NCBI RefSeq assembly: GCF_000150275.1
Contig: NW_002060947.1
Span: 4,144,335-4,208,334, forward strand
DNA length: 64,000 bases
Direction of reading: 5' to 3'
Origin: Trichoplax adhaerens
Taxonomy: Eukaryota > Placozoa > Uniplacotomia > Trichoplacea > Trichoplacidae
Positions 27,901-40,837 of this stretch are shown here, one piece after another (the first letter of the stretch is position 1; each line of letters begins with the position of its first letter). The notes under the pieces were generated by a model. That model had not been told where the DNA came from and searched no databases. It saw only the letters and a list, made by a program, of their open reading frames with translations. The position numbers were made by a program, and so were the translations under genes.

Positions 27901-28152
27901 TTTTTCACGTTTACCAATTCGTGTTTTAGCTCTTGCCACTCGAGAATCATACGGAGGGGTCACGCCATAAGCTGGAAATTCCAAGGAGTCACTATCAGTA
28001 ATATCGTCATTGTCCAAATCGTAACTATCTACGCTACCAGAACCAAATGAGCCACTATCCAGTAAAGGATTATAATCTTCAGGTGGTGACACCGAAGCTA
28101 CTTCAGATCCATGAGCACTATTTTGCCTATTGACTGATTTTTCAAAAGACAT
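18987..28152 (-). CDS. MAP3K4: MAP kinase kinase kinase 4 (MEKK4/MTK1), 20 coding exons
   Basis: Ser/Thr kinase feeding the p38 and JNK stress pathways; in vertebrates it is activated by GADD45 proteins. Exons in transcript order: 28152-27784, 25943-24150, 23947-23786, 23619-23468, 23289-23173, 23058-22959, 22736-22588, 22489-22297, 22187-22038, 21916-21788, 21684-21548, 21363-21282, 21192-21006, 20915-20556, 20438-20368, 20196-20080, 19929-19770, 19624-19505, 19407-19301, 19178-18987. All join in phase to 1615 residues (human about 1608). Recognition: N-terminal DITDSDS...YGVTPP segment; long helical regulatory region ([20 protein letters not shown]); pre-kinase helix ([11 protein letters not shown]); [10 protein letters not shown] at the kinase start. 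The kinase domain (about 1353-1615) is intact: GEGRFGKV loop, Lys in AMKE (about 1383), HRDIKGNN (about 1471), DFG (about 1491), MAPE, WSLGCVV. The protein ends nine residues after the LLNH motif with PFVKVKD. The start is the first ATG of exon 1; an upstream in-frame extension has no ATG. It shares a 1.6 kb head-to-head region with ASCC3. Confidence 0.96.
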
Positions 28153-29769
28153 AATCTTTGACGTTTTGCAATAAAATGGATGAAAAGTTTGAAAGTTAAA
28201 ATGGATTGACAATTGAAAAAGAAAGGAGAAAAATCAATACGTGTCCAATGATTGCAATAGCAGCCAATTGAATAACGAGCTAAAATGGTTTGAAAAGGCA
28301 GATTAGGAGTACTGTACTTTGCTGTCAAACCGTACTACTCGATTGTAGGTGAAATGACGATGAAATGGTCAATAAAGTTCATGGCCAGTAGTGGATTATC
28401 ATCTTTCTGTTGGATTCATTGAATTCAAATATCCATAAATGATTGCAGTGATAGTTGGACGGCTTGCACAGGGAATTCCACCGCTAGTCTTTTCGATTTT
28501 CACAGGCGAAAGAGTTTGTGTTCCGTTTGCAAGCTTAGCCACAGCCTTGTGCCACAGTCCAGCCGTACGGTATGATGTCACTCAGCGGTACAGTGTACAG
28601 TAGATGATACTGTATGCAGAATGAAAGAACGTTTTCTAGCTTCAGCCTGTACAGTACAGTATGGAACTGTCACGTGTCCAGGTGATGTACAGTACAGTAC
28701 AGTACTGTACAGTACAGCAGGTCAATCGCTGAGTTTACCATCGCATACAGTACAATATACTGTAAAATGCAGTACTATGTACTGTACTATAAAGGTCAAA
28801 ACCCACAATACCCTGTACTGTACGCCAGTACGTAGCTTCAGCCTACGTACTGTACTGTACTGTACACTGTACAGTACAGTATAAGGAATTGTCACGTGTC
28901 CAAGTGGTGTACGATACTGCTCCCGTTTAGACGGTACAGTACAGTATGAACACTGCAGTAAAGTGTACTGTAAAATGCAGTACTATGTACTGTACTGTCG
29001 AGGTCAAAACGTCAAAACCCACAATACCTTGCACTACTGTGCACAGGACAGTACCGTATTGTACGCCTACTGTACTGTACTGTACAGTACAGTACAGTAC
29101 AGTACTGTAGAATGAAAGAAAGTTTTATAGCTTCAGCCTGTATGGAACTGTCACGTGTCCAGGTGGTGTGTACTCTACAGTGTACAGTACGGGCAGTACA
29201 GCAGTCAGATCTAACAGCAGGTCAATCGCTGAGTTTACCCTCGTGTACAGTGTACTGTACTGTAACAATCAATTCGTTACACTGTACTGCATTTGACAAG
29301 CTTTTACGGAATGCACGAATTACGCAGGCGCATTCCGCCAGAAGCTGAAGTGCGCATCCGCGTTCCGTTCCATTCCGTAGTTTACTGGGCACCGTGCAAA
29401 CCCACAATACCCTGCACTGTACTGTACAGTATTCTACTGTATAGTACAGTACTGTACTGTACTGTACTGTACTCGACTGGTCCAAACCCACAATACCCTG
29501 CACTACAGTATACAGTACACTGTACACTGTACACTGTAGTGACGTCACCATTCTCGACTCCCCCTCCAGGGTGAGTGACATCATTTCCTAATTTGGGAAA
29601 ATTGCTGACTACAGACAGAAGGACTGACTCTATGGATGCACATTCAGCACTTTTACACTTATAAAGCTCCAGTTCAAGGTACAGCCCTGTACATTGTACT
29701 GGATAGTGTAGTCTGCTACTGACAGCAAAGAAACTTTCTTTCATTGCTAATAACAACGCTGCTTTGCCA
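28153..29769. promoter_or_regulatory. Head-to-head intergenic region of MAP3K4 and ASCC3
   Basis: It must contain both promoters, as the two start codons point away from each other. About 1 kb of it (28585-29560) is a GTAC palindrome array carrying diverged longer units. No TATA box could be singled out. A shared bidirectional promoter is an inference from the geometry. Confidence 0.6.
28585..29560. repeat. GTAC palindrome array with longer repeated units
   Basis: Dominated by GTACAGTAC/CTGTAC words. Two longer units recur. Unit A starts GAATGAAAGAA, then TAGCTTCAGCCTGTA, then GTCACGTGTCCA, and ends AGGTCAATCGCTGAGTTTAC; full copies start near 28620 and 29111, with a partial copy near 28830. 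Unit B is CAAAACCCACAATACC(C/T)TG, near 28797, 29013, 29396 and 29483. Unit A holds CACGTG, an E-box core. The frames inside are repeat artefacts. Confidence 0.88.
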
Positions 29770-32700
29770 ATGGCCGATTTACAACTACCTCGATTTACTC
29801 AATCTTTACGTACATTCTCCAAAGTGGTCGATCCAACAGCTCATCATGGTCATCATGCCAGCGTTAGTCTTCAACAGAAACGTCAAGGTAAAAATAACAT
29901 TACCAATGCGATCACCTGGAAGCAATTGAATCAGTTAGGCCAATCTTTACCGGACAAGCTAGAGAAAGAGGTAGGTACAGTATCAAAAATGATATATCAT
30001 TAGCATGCAGTCTGATATACAGGACATCAAGATAAATAATAAATCCAAAGTTGACACAGTCAGTTACAATAGGATGTGTAGAGGATTCAAATTGAACTAG
30101 GACACCATCTTGCCATGTGAATGGACTTACCACATTATATTCTACTATACAAGTCTACAGTACAACTGTACATGTTGGAACAACGTGTGAAAATGCCAGC
30201 TAATTTCTACTTCAAAACATTCTCAACTTCAATTGATTCTCCGTCCATTTTTCCTTTAGGTTGCACCATTATTAAAGCAGTTGCTTTCTTGTGCCAATGA
30301 TCTTGGTAAGTGCTAACTTCATCAAAGTATCATTATTTCACTATTGCAATTGTCCCCATTTTTCCGTCTTGTTATCATCAATCAATTAATGCTTCTTTTG
30401 CATTGGACGTATGCGCAGAACAGCCATTCTACTGTGCAGTAGCGATCATGAATTTATTGTTGAAATCAAAATAGGCTAATTGGCAATGATGTATTGTACG
30501 TACACTATACCACCAAAGCATATATACAGAATATCTGCTTGATATATAAAACTACTTTATACCTTGAGCTAAAACAAGATTATACGAGCAACAGTATAAT
30601 AGTATTTGGAGTCAACCCAATCTACTATATTGTACAACAGTAGCTTTCAAAGAGTTGCACTCGTCAAACTATTACTGTATGTAGCTTGAAGTGATCCTGT
30701 CTTGCAATGACAGTATAATGCCACCAATACTCTTGTAGTCATGCATTGAACAAATATTTATTTCAGCAAGTAGTCACTACTATCGCTACAAAGGCTAGAA
30801 GAAGACCTATTTTATTGTTATACAACAAAACTGCTTGATAGACGTTATTATACATCAAGCAACCAGTGCTACATCAAGTATTGCGGTAGTAATACTACTA
30901 TTGACTGGCAAATCTTGTACTCTCATGTATTGATCACTTCTTACCATGCTTACAACGATGTTATCGTCAACTTTCTATACTAACCTGTATTATACTGAGC
31001 AAGTTGCGTTATATCATCTTCGATGTCTACAATAAACTTTTACTCTAATATCAACTCATTACTGTATATAACTGCATGTTGCCGAGAAATTGTACGGACA
31101 TGCTAAACTACGATCATTGAAAAGCATCATAGTTATACTGTATAGCTAACTAGCCCTATCTGTGGCGTTGATTCCTCACCTACCGGTTATCTCAAAAATT
31201 GGGACATGCCTTCCATCATTGGCAAACTGATACTTTTGTTTCCTTTTTGCTATCCTAAATACAATACAGTATAAGTATTACATGCCGGTACAATCAGTGT
31301 CTAGCATGACTTTTTATACTACAACTCTAATGATTATAATGATAGCGATCAAGTCTTCACATTCTAACGATGCTCGCAATTGTAGTGTAAAGGTAGCAGG
31401 CGATATTGACTCGGATGCGATTCTTGATCTATTTATAGCCTGTAATGAACTTGGAGAAGGAGCTAGCGCTGCTACCGCAGCCTTCCTCTTTGAGACGTTA
31501 ATCGATAGTCAACAAGTGGGCCGCCATGAAAGTGAGACGATACGTCGAGTTGTTGGCCCATTTCCTCAATCGTCTGCTAGTCAAGCCTGTAAAATTGTTC
31601 AACAACTTGTACATTTGATACCTGACCAACAAATGGACAAATTCAGAAATTTAAATAAGCCACTTTCGCAAAATCAAAATAATCCAATTGAATTTGGTAA
31701 AGGCATTAAGTTCACTTTTGCTGATTTAGATCAAGTGGATTATACTTCAAATGAAGGTAAGTAAACCTTGATGTCAGTTATAATCATCCTGAACGTAAAA
31801 AATATCTGTAAAATTCATTTCAATTTCGTTAATACATTCTAGTTATCTTAAAATAATATATCGATCTTGTTATTGGTATTGATTGAATTAGATTTGATCA
31901 AGATCATGACATTCCCTAGTACCGAAAATGATTTTCAGTTCGATATCGGTTACAAATCACCTCAGCAGGAATCAACGAAAATCCAGCAGAAAGATACGAC
32001 AGAGGAACCTATTGCATTACAGGGATTATGTAATCAGTATTTAAAGGATAAAGTAAAGGATGGATGGAAATTAGAAGATATTTGTAGCGTATTATTAGAT
32101 ATCCTACAATCGCCTAGAAGTAATGAAGACATTCAGTGCGAGGTAGTAAACTAATGGCGATGGTAAATTCACCGCCTATTCGTCATATATATTGGTAGTA
32201 TAATTTTATAACCTTTACCAGATAAATACCATTAACAAAAGATCTTATATTCTTTTAGCTTTGTGATATACTAGGATTGGACAAATTAGAATTTGCAATG
32301 CTATTATTAGAGAAGAGAACTGATTTAGTCCAATCGGCTAAGACGATAGATATGAGTAGAGGTAAAGCGATTTTTTGGTATGCTATTATAATATGTGAAC
32401 TAGATCTGCTACGATGTTGATAGATTAACATTAGGGCAATGCACCTTTATGCTTTGTCGTATAAACTTTTAAAAACAATTTCGTTCTTAAATACGCATTG
32501 CATGAGTACATGATTCTATTCTATTTATTGACAACGTCCATTGTAAGTAAAATGTACGTATTCGCCTGATTCTAGACTGTTATCAAAAGAATAACGCTAA
32601 TAGTCGATCGGATAGAAAGCCTGTTGTTGCCTCTCAAATAACTGTTCAGGTAGATTCACAAATTTGAGCTGATACAAAGTCAAAACAGATAGTTTTAAAT

Positions 32701-35700
32701 TTAGACTAATTAATCCAATGGCTTAAGGAATTTAATACGTGTTACTTCCTTTATAACTAGTCTGCATACGAGAAGCAATTAGCCAAAGTAATACAAAAAG
32801 AAGATCGCAAACTGAATCGAAACACTACACACAATCCGTCCAATGCTGATAATGATTTTATGGAATTTGATCCAGAATTTCTCCGGCAACAAAGGCTAGT
32901 CCAACCTTCAAGATACTTTTATACTTTAAGATTTGCGTTTATCATTTTATTTATATTTAAGAATATTCTCAACATTCATTAATCAAGGCATCATTTTAGA
33001 TGTTGTTAAAACAAGGGTATCAATAGCTTAAAATACTAATGATCTCCTTTGATTCTACAGAGAAATTCAATTGCAAGCTGCCAGTAGAAAATCGATATTG
33101 AGTCGATCTAGTGCGGCAGCTTCACGAAGGATAAAATATCCATACGTTTTTGATTCAATGTATGAAGCTCAGCAAACATCTGCATTTTTAGCTAATGTTA
33201 AGGTACTACAATTTATTAGCTAAATATCAAGTGTATTTTTAAATGAACTACAAAGTCGAAATTTGTTTGTACTAGGTGGCGTTACCAACAAATGCCAAGA
33301 GATCGTCCGATCAGTTATGCGAATCGGTCATGTTACCGTTTTCTGCTCCTGCACCACCTATGGAATGGGAAAGGAAAGTGCCTATAACAGCACTAGATGA
33401 AGTACTGTTCAAACGAATACTACATGATTGATCTTATTGTATAGATAGCAGAAATTTTTATTTTTTCTAATAAATTTATTGCAATTTAGATAGCGCAAAT
33501 GGCATTTACTGGTACAAAGTATCTGAATAGAATTCAGTCAATAGTTTACGAGAACGCTTATAATTCAAATGAAAATTTACTAATTTGCGCTCCAACTGGT
33601 GCTGGAAAAACTAATGTCGCCATGTTGACTATAATTAGAGAAATTCGCCAGCATATTTATAGTGGTGTTATTAAAAAGGATGAATTCAAGGTATGCATAT
33701 ATATATATATATATTTCTAATAAAAAAAACTAGTGTGAAATAATTTAATACTGTTAAATTATTGGGTTAGATTATTTACGTTGCTCCTATGAAAGCATTA
33801 GCTGCGGAAGTAGTGAGAAATTTTAGTAGTAGATTATCACCGCTTGGAATTAACGTTAGAGAGTTTACCGGGGATATGTCATTAACGAAACAAGAACTAG
33901 CGGCTACTCAGGTAAGTAAGAAATGATATTATGGCATAACGTTAGCCTTATAATACATTAAATGTAATACCATGGAGATTTTTACTGAACTTTATCCATT
34001 GAATTTAATAGATTTGTTGATTTTAACTTTAAAGTAATACTTGTCATTCGTCTATTGAAATTTAAAACTAGTTATTAATTTTCCCCTTAGATGATAGTAA
34101 CAACGCCAGAAAAATGGGATGTAGTCACTAGGAAAAATACTAGTGACTTTGTTCTTGTGCATAAAGTAAATTTAATAATACTTGATGAGGTACACTTATT
34201 ATATAACGATCGTGGAGCTGTAATTGAAAGTATAGTTGCTCGAACACTGCGACAGGTAAATATTACTATACAAGATGCAGTGTCGAATTTATTGTCAATA
34301 TTATAGAAAATATCTTGATCACAAACTTAAAGCGTTAATATGGAATAATGTACTGCAGGTTGAAGCCACGCAAAGGATGATTCGTATCGTTGGTCTTTCT
34401 GCAACATTACCAAACTATGAAGATGTTGCTTTGTTTTTACGTGTTAATCCTCATAGTGGATTATACTTTTTCGATAATCGCTTTCGTCCTGTGCCATTAA
34501 CTCAGCATTTTATTGGAATTAAATCAACAAACTATATACGACAAGCGGAAGATATGAATACCGTGTGCTATGACAGAGTACTTAAATATTTAAAGGATGA
34601 TAAGCAGGTAAGGGAAATTAACTTTTACGGAAAAAGTCGAAAAATTTTAAAAATTAATTAATGAATTATCTTTCGTTTACTTCTTAGGTTATGGTATTTG
34701 TTCATGCACGTAATGCAACCGTTAGAACTGCTAGAGCTCTGCATGATATTGCTTCAAATGGAAATGAATTGTCGTACTTTATACCTGAAAGAGATGTTGA
34801 TTATGGAAGATCAGAAAAACAGGTAACTCAATGTTATTATTGTATTACGCGTTATAATAATAATACTTATTATAGTAATTGTATTAATTGATTAAATAAC
34901 TTCTTATAGGTTATGAAATCTCGCAATAAGGAACTACGTGATTTATTTTTGGGTGGTTTTGGAATTCATCATGCGGGTATGCTCAGACAAGATCGTAATT
35001 TGGTTGAAAAGCTATTTTTAAACGGACACATTAGGGTATTGGTTTGCACAGCTACTCTTGCTTGGGGTATTAATTTACCAGCTCATGCTGTCATTATCAA
35101 GGTAGTGTAAAATTGATTGGTTTTGAAATTATTATATTATAACAATAAGACGATTTATATTTAAAGCGTATTGAAGCATAACCTTTTCAAATAATCTTAC
35201 ATTATTATTATTCATATATAGGGTACGCAAGTTTACGATTCCGGTAAGGGATCTTTCGTTGACCTTGATGTCTTGGATGTCCTTCAGATATTTGGTAGAG
35301 CTGGTAGGCCGCAATTCGATAATCATGGCGAGGGAACAATTATTACAACACATGATAAACTTGCCCATTATTTATCGGTTATAACACGGCAAAGACCGAT
35401 TGAAAGCGAATTTGAAAAGGGCTTGTTGGATAATTTAAATGCAGAAGTATGTAATATTTTCAATACTGATTTAGGTAGCATCAGTAGATAATATAATCTT
35501 ACTTGATCTAGAGATTTCTTAAAGCATTTTATATCATATTATCTATTGATTGATTGGAATCATGGTAGATTGCTTTAGGTACAGTGACCACAGTTGAAGA
35601 AGCGGTAAAGTGGCTAAGTTATACGTATTTATATATACGGATGGTACGAAATCCTTTAGCTTATGGTCTGTCTTATAATGTTCAAGAGGTAAATTATTGA

Positions 35701-38700
35701 AATTTTCTCGGTATTTTGTTGATCTATTTATGAAATGCAATAGCTAGTATAAAGTATAAATAATTTATTTTATTTTCTTTCTATGTAAAAAAGTCTGATC
35801 CTGGCCTAGATGAATATAGAAGAAATTTAGTTATAAAGGCAGCTCTAACACTTGATAAACTGCAGATGATTCGAATTAATAAAATCGATAAATTTAATAT
35901 TCAACTAATTTCCGTCGATATCGGAAGAATCGCCAGCCATTTCTACATTAAATATCAAACTATAGAGGTTATAACCTGACTTAATCTGATTAAATACATA
36001 TCGTTACCTAGGTAATATTGGCGATAACGTTTTATTATCAATGATTTTTAATGGTAACTATCTAGACATTTATGGAGTCGATTCAGCCTATAATGATCGA
36101 TGGTGACTTATTGACAATGATGTCTCGTTCTCACGAGTTTCAACAGTTAAAGGTAATTTGTAACTTGCTTCTTTTCTATGTGTTAATATCAAAGCCAAAT
36201 TTAGCCTTATTTCTATACCTAAACTTACATGCATATAATTCCAGTGTATAGAAAACGCACCTTTTACCATTATTTACGATTACACATTAACTACACATAC
36301 ATAGAATTGCTTTACATACTATTTTATAAATTTTTGTTTAGTTTCTTGAGTAATTGCTAATAATAAGTAACAAATACTGTAACATTGATCTAGAGTAAAG
36401 AATCTGCTAACATGTACTTTATTAGTTATTTAATACCGCTGATTTAAAATCTATCGTAAAGGTTCGCGAAGATGAAATGGAAGAATTACATTGCTTGTTA
36501 GATGGTTGTCCAAAAGAAGTTAAACAAGGAATTGAGAACTCCGATGGCAAAGTGAACGTTTTATTGCAAAGTTTTATATCACGAACATTTATCAATAGCT
36601 TCTCACTTACATCAGATTTTAATTATGTTGCCCAGGTATCTTTTTAAGTTATTGTCTTGACTATTTGCGCTAAAATACAGTTACTTGGGTGACCATATCA
36701 TCATGAATTAATTAAAAATATTTTAAAACGCACTATGTAGAATTCAACTCGTATTGCGCGTTCTTTGTTTGAAATGGCTATGTGTAATGGCTGGCCTTCC
36801 TTAGCCGAACAACTATTAAATATTAGTAAAATGATAGAAAGACGAATTTGGTCGTACGAACATCCTCTACGCCAAATTAATGCAATACCTGAAAATATCC
36901 TTAAAAAGATTGAAGAACGCAAAGCTAATGTTTTTCGCTTGAAAGATATGACTGCTTCAGAAATAGGTAGATATTCCCAATTTATTACACTTTTAGCGAT
37001 TATAACTGATCATATTATTTTATTGTTGTATTGCGTTCCGTGATACACATTTTAGGGCATTTGATAAGACATCCTGCGATGGGTAGTAAAATTAAGGAAT
37101 ACGTAGATCAATTGCCATCAGTTTCTCTAACTGTTACTATCCAACCAGTCACTCATCAAATTCTTAAGATAAGTTTATCTATAACGCCTGAATTTGAATG
37201 GAATGATCGCATTCATGGAAAAATTGGAGAACCTTGGTGGGTTTGGGTAGATTGTCCAAAACATAATCGCATGTATCATTCGGAGTATTTCCTGTTACAT
37301 AAGAAACAGGTAACTTAAGTATTTACAGATTAATCTTTGTTGCGGTGCATGTTGTATATTGAATACTAATGGTGTAAAATTGATTTACTGACAAACGATA
37401 TTGTAAATTTTCAATGTTTAGGTTTTACAGAAAGAGTCGCAAAAGATAGAATTTGCAATTCCATTAGCTCATCCGTTACCAAATCAGTACTTTGTTCATG
37501 TGGTTTCTGATAGATGGCTGAATTGTGAAGCTACCAGTGCTATATCGTTTAAACATCTTATATTGCCGGAACATTATCCACCGCATACGAAATTACTAGA
37601 ATTGCAACCCTTACCAATTATGGCGTTAAACAATGAAGACTATATCAATTTATATAATTTTACTCATTTCAATCCAATACAGACTCAGGTCTGTTAATTA
37701 TATATAATTGCTTGAAGGGTAATTCCAATTTTGTTGCATTGATTTTCATTCGTAATATTGCTACACATTTTAGGCGTTCCATACACTATATCACACTGAT
37801 CACAACGTTCTACTCGGAGCTCCTACTGGTAGTGGAAAAACCGTCGCAGCAGAAATTGCGATATTTAGAGTTTTTAATAACTATCCTAAAACTAAGGTAA
37901 AAAAATTAGATATCTAGTTGTATGCAATGCACTTGTGAAGTAAATAGCTTATCAATCTAACGTATATTAAAATGTATTTTTTTTGAATAAATGTACGTAT
38001 AAAGCGTAAATGAATTTACAACAAGGATAATTAACTCTAATGTGTTGATTTAGGCTGTTTATATAGCGCCATTAAAAGCCTTGGTTCGAGAGCGTGTCGA
38101 TGATTGGAAGATTAGGATTCAACAACGCTTGAAGAAAAAGTAACTTTTTATTATTATATGGTGCTATTTGTATTTAAATCTATGATGACGATATATTTAG
38201 TAAATATTTAATTTTCGGCAGTGTAATAGAACTAACTGGCGATGTTACACCGGATTCTCGCGCTATATCGAAAGCAGATTTAATTATTACAACTCCTGAA
38301 AAATGGGATGGAATTAGTCGAAGTTGGCAAACACGAAGCTATGTTAAAGCTGTGTCTCTAATTGTCATTGATGAAATTCATCTTCTTGGTGACGATCGTG
38401 GACCAGTATTAGAAGTCATTGTGTCACGAGCAAATTATATCTCTGCACATACCGACATTAAAGTTAGAGTAGTTGGATTATCTACCGCTCTTGCAAATGC
38501 ACGTGATCTTGCAGACTGGCTGAATATTGATGAAACTGGCTTCTTTAATTTCCATCCTGCAGTTAGACCAGTTCCATTAGAGGTACATATTAGTGGATTT
38601 CCTGGTAAACATTATTGCCCTAGGATGGCATCAATGAATAAGCCTGCTTACACAGCTATTAAGACATATTCTCGTGATAAACCTGTTTTAGTATTTGTAT

Positions 38701-40837
38701 CATCAAGAAGGCAAACACGCCTAACGGCGAATGATTTAGTTTCATTTTGTATTAATGATGAATTAAATAAGTCCTGGTTACATATTGCAGACGATGAGTT
38801 ACGAAATTATTTAGAACTTGTCAGAGATTCTAACTTACGTCACTCGCTAGAATTTGGCATAGGTTTGCATCACGCCGGTTTACACGAGGGTGATAGAAAA
38901 GTTGTCGAAGAATTATTTGTTCAACAAAAAATTCAAATTTTGATTGCTACAAGCACATTAGCATGGGGCGTTAATTTTCCTGCCCATTTGGTAATTGTTA
39001 AAGGTACAGAATATTATGATGGTAAGACTAAGCGTTATGTTGATTTCCCGGTAACTGATATATTACAAATGATGGGCAGAGCTGGTCGACCACAATTCGA
39101 TGATAGTGGTACTGCAGTTATACTTGTACACGATGTGAAAAAGAATTTTTATCTAAAATTTTTGTATGAACCATTTCCCGTGGAATCTAGCTTGTTACAA
39201 GTTTTACCTCAACATTTGAACGCTGAGATAGTTTCAGGCACAATCACTTCAAAACAAGATGCAATGGACTATATCACGTACACTTACTTTTTTCGTAGGC
39301 TGGTGGTTAATCCTAACTATTATCAATTAAATGATACTGACGTTAACGCCGTCAATAAATATCTATCTAATATTATTGAAGACGCTTTAACAGAATTATC
39401 GAATTCGTATTGTATCGAAATTGGCGATGATCGTTCTGTTGTTCCGCTTACATTAGGTTGTATTGCTTCATACTACTATTTACATCATTCAACTTTATAT
39501 TCGTTTAGTACCAATCTAGGCAGTAATACGACATTAGAAGATTTATTATTATTGATAACCAATGCTACAGAATATGAAGAATTACCGGTAAGGCATAATG
39601 AAGATATGCTTAATATGGAACTGGCAAAGAAAGTACCAATTGAAGTCGATTCAAATAGTTATGATTCACCGCATGTCAAAACACACTTGTTACTGCAAGC
39701 TCATTTTTCACGACAAGAATTACCAGTAGTCGATTACAGAACGGATACAAAGTCCGTTTTAGATCAAGCTGTTCGTATTATACAAGTAAGGGCAATATTT
39801 TATGATTGTTTAACAATAATAACATTAACAATAATATAACATTTTTTTTTTGTACTTTAGGCGTTGATTGATGTCGCAGCAGATGGTGGTTGGCTTGTTA
39901 TTGTGTTAAATGTGATTAATCTGTTGCAAATGGTAATACAGGGAAGATGGAGAAGAGATTCACCATTGCTGACATTACCAAATATCGATATGTCTGTTTT
40001 GCAAGTTCTAAAAGCTAATCGAAGTAAACAACGTGTACCAATTTTACCAGAATTAATTGAGTTTTATGGGAATGACAGGAAAGCATTCGATAACATCTTT
40101 ACCCCGGTTTTAAATCAACGCCAAACTGATGAAGTAAAATAAAATATATAAATTTTTTATTGTAATATTTATAGATATTCCCCCTTGATACGTAAGCATT
40201 GATCAATTCTTTATATATACGTTTTACTTAGCTCTTTTCTACGATCCAGCAGCTACCGCGTATAAATGTTGGTATTACTATTAAAGGTAGCTTTTTACCA
40301 AGTTATGAGGATGATTCCAATGAAAGTAGAATAGTTAAAGATGGTCATGATAGGAATTACTCATCTCAAACGGTTGATTGGATATCCGTCTGTAGTGACA
40401 GAGAATATACGTTGCAAATTAATTTGCATCGATTGATGTTTAAACGACAGGTTGGTTGCACTGCTAGGGTTAGCAAAATTTTAACTTTGTATCTTAGCTT
40501 GATAAAATATATATTTCTTAAGCGTGTATCTAATCAGCAAAGGTAAATGGCTCTATTCCTTTTCTAGCGCGATCGAGATATAGGAAAAGCGTATGCACCT
40601 CGATTTCCTAAAGCTAAAGATGAAGGATGGTTGCTGATATTAGGCGATACTGAAAAGAGAGAGTTATTAGCTTTAAAACGTGTATCTTATGTATCAAGGA
40701 AATTGACTACAATGATATCATTTTGTACACCGGAATTCGAAGGCCGTTATATCTATACGTTATATCTTTTAAGTGATAGTTATTTAGGTTTGGATCAACA
40801 GTTCGACATTAAATTAGATGTGCAATCATCCGAATAA
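29770..40837 (+). CDS. ASCC3: ASC-1 complex subunit 3, double-cassette Ski2-like helicase, 29 coding exons
   Basis: 3'-5' helicase of the ASC-1 complex (alkylation repair, transcription, splitting of collided ribosomes). Exons: 29770-29970, 30260-30305, 31439-31756, 31892-32142, 32259-32361, 32576-32649, 32761-32894, 33061-33202, 33276-33401, 33490-33690, 33771-33911, 34091-34255, 34359-34607, 34688-34822, 34910-35101, 35222-35446, 35569-35688, 35794-35967, 36066-36152, 36462-36635, 36741-36966, 37056-37309, 37422-37688, 37774-37896, 38054-38139, 38222-39785, 39861-40133, 40250-40450, 40568-40837. They total 2173 residues (human about 2202). Cassette 1: APTGAGKT (about 500), DEVH (about 611), [10 protein letters not shown] (about 852). 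Cassette 2: APTGSGKT (about 1352), DEIH (about 1455), [10 protein letters not shown] (about 1689). Each is followed by a Sec63-type region. All motor motifs are intact. The start ATG gives [17 protein letters not shown], like human MALPRLTGALRSFS. The intron after exon 7 appears to be GC-AG; the exon 3 acceptor is the least certain junction. Confidence 0.96.

Noticed and set aside
28153-28212. Upstream in-frame extension of MAP3K4 exon 1
   Set aside because: It begins at TTG, not ATG; the first ATG is at 28152.
31282-31438. Hydrophobic N-terminal frame before ASCC3 exon 3, like a signal peptide
   Set aside because: Exons 1 and 2 upstream match the ASCC3 N-terminus, so this is intron sequence up to the chosen acceptor.
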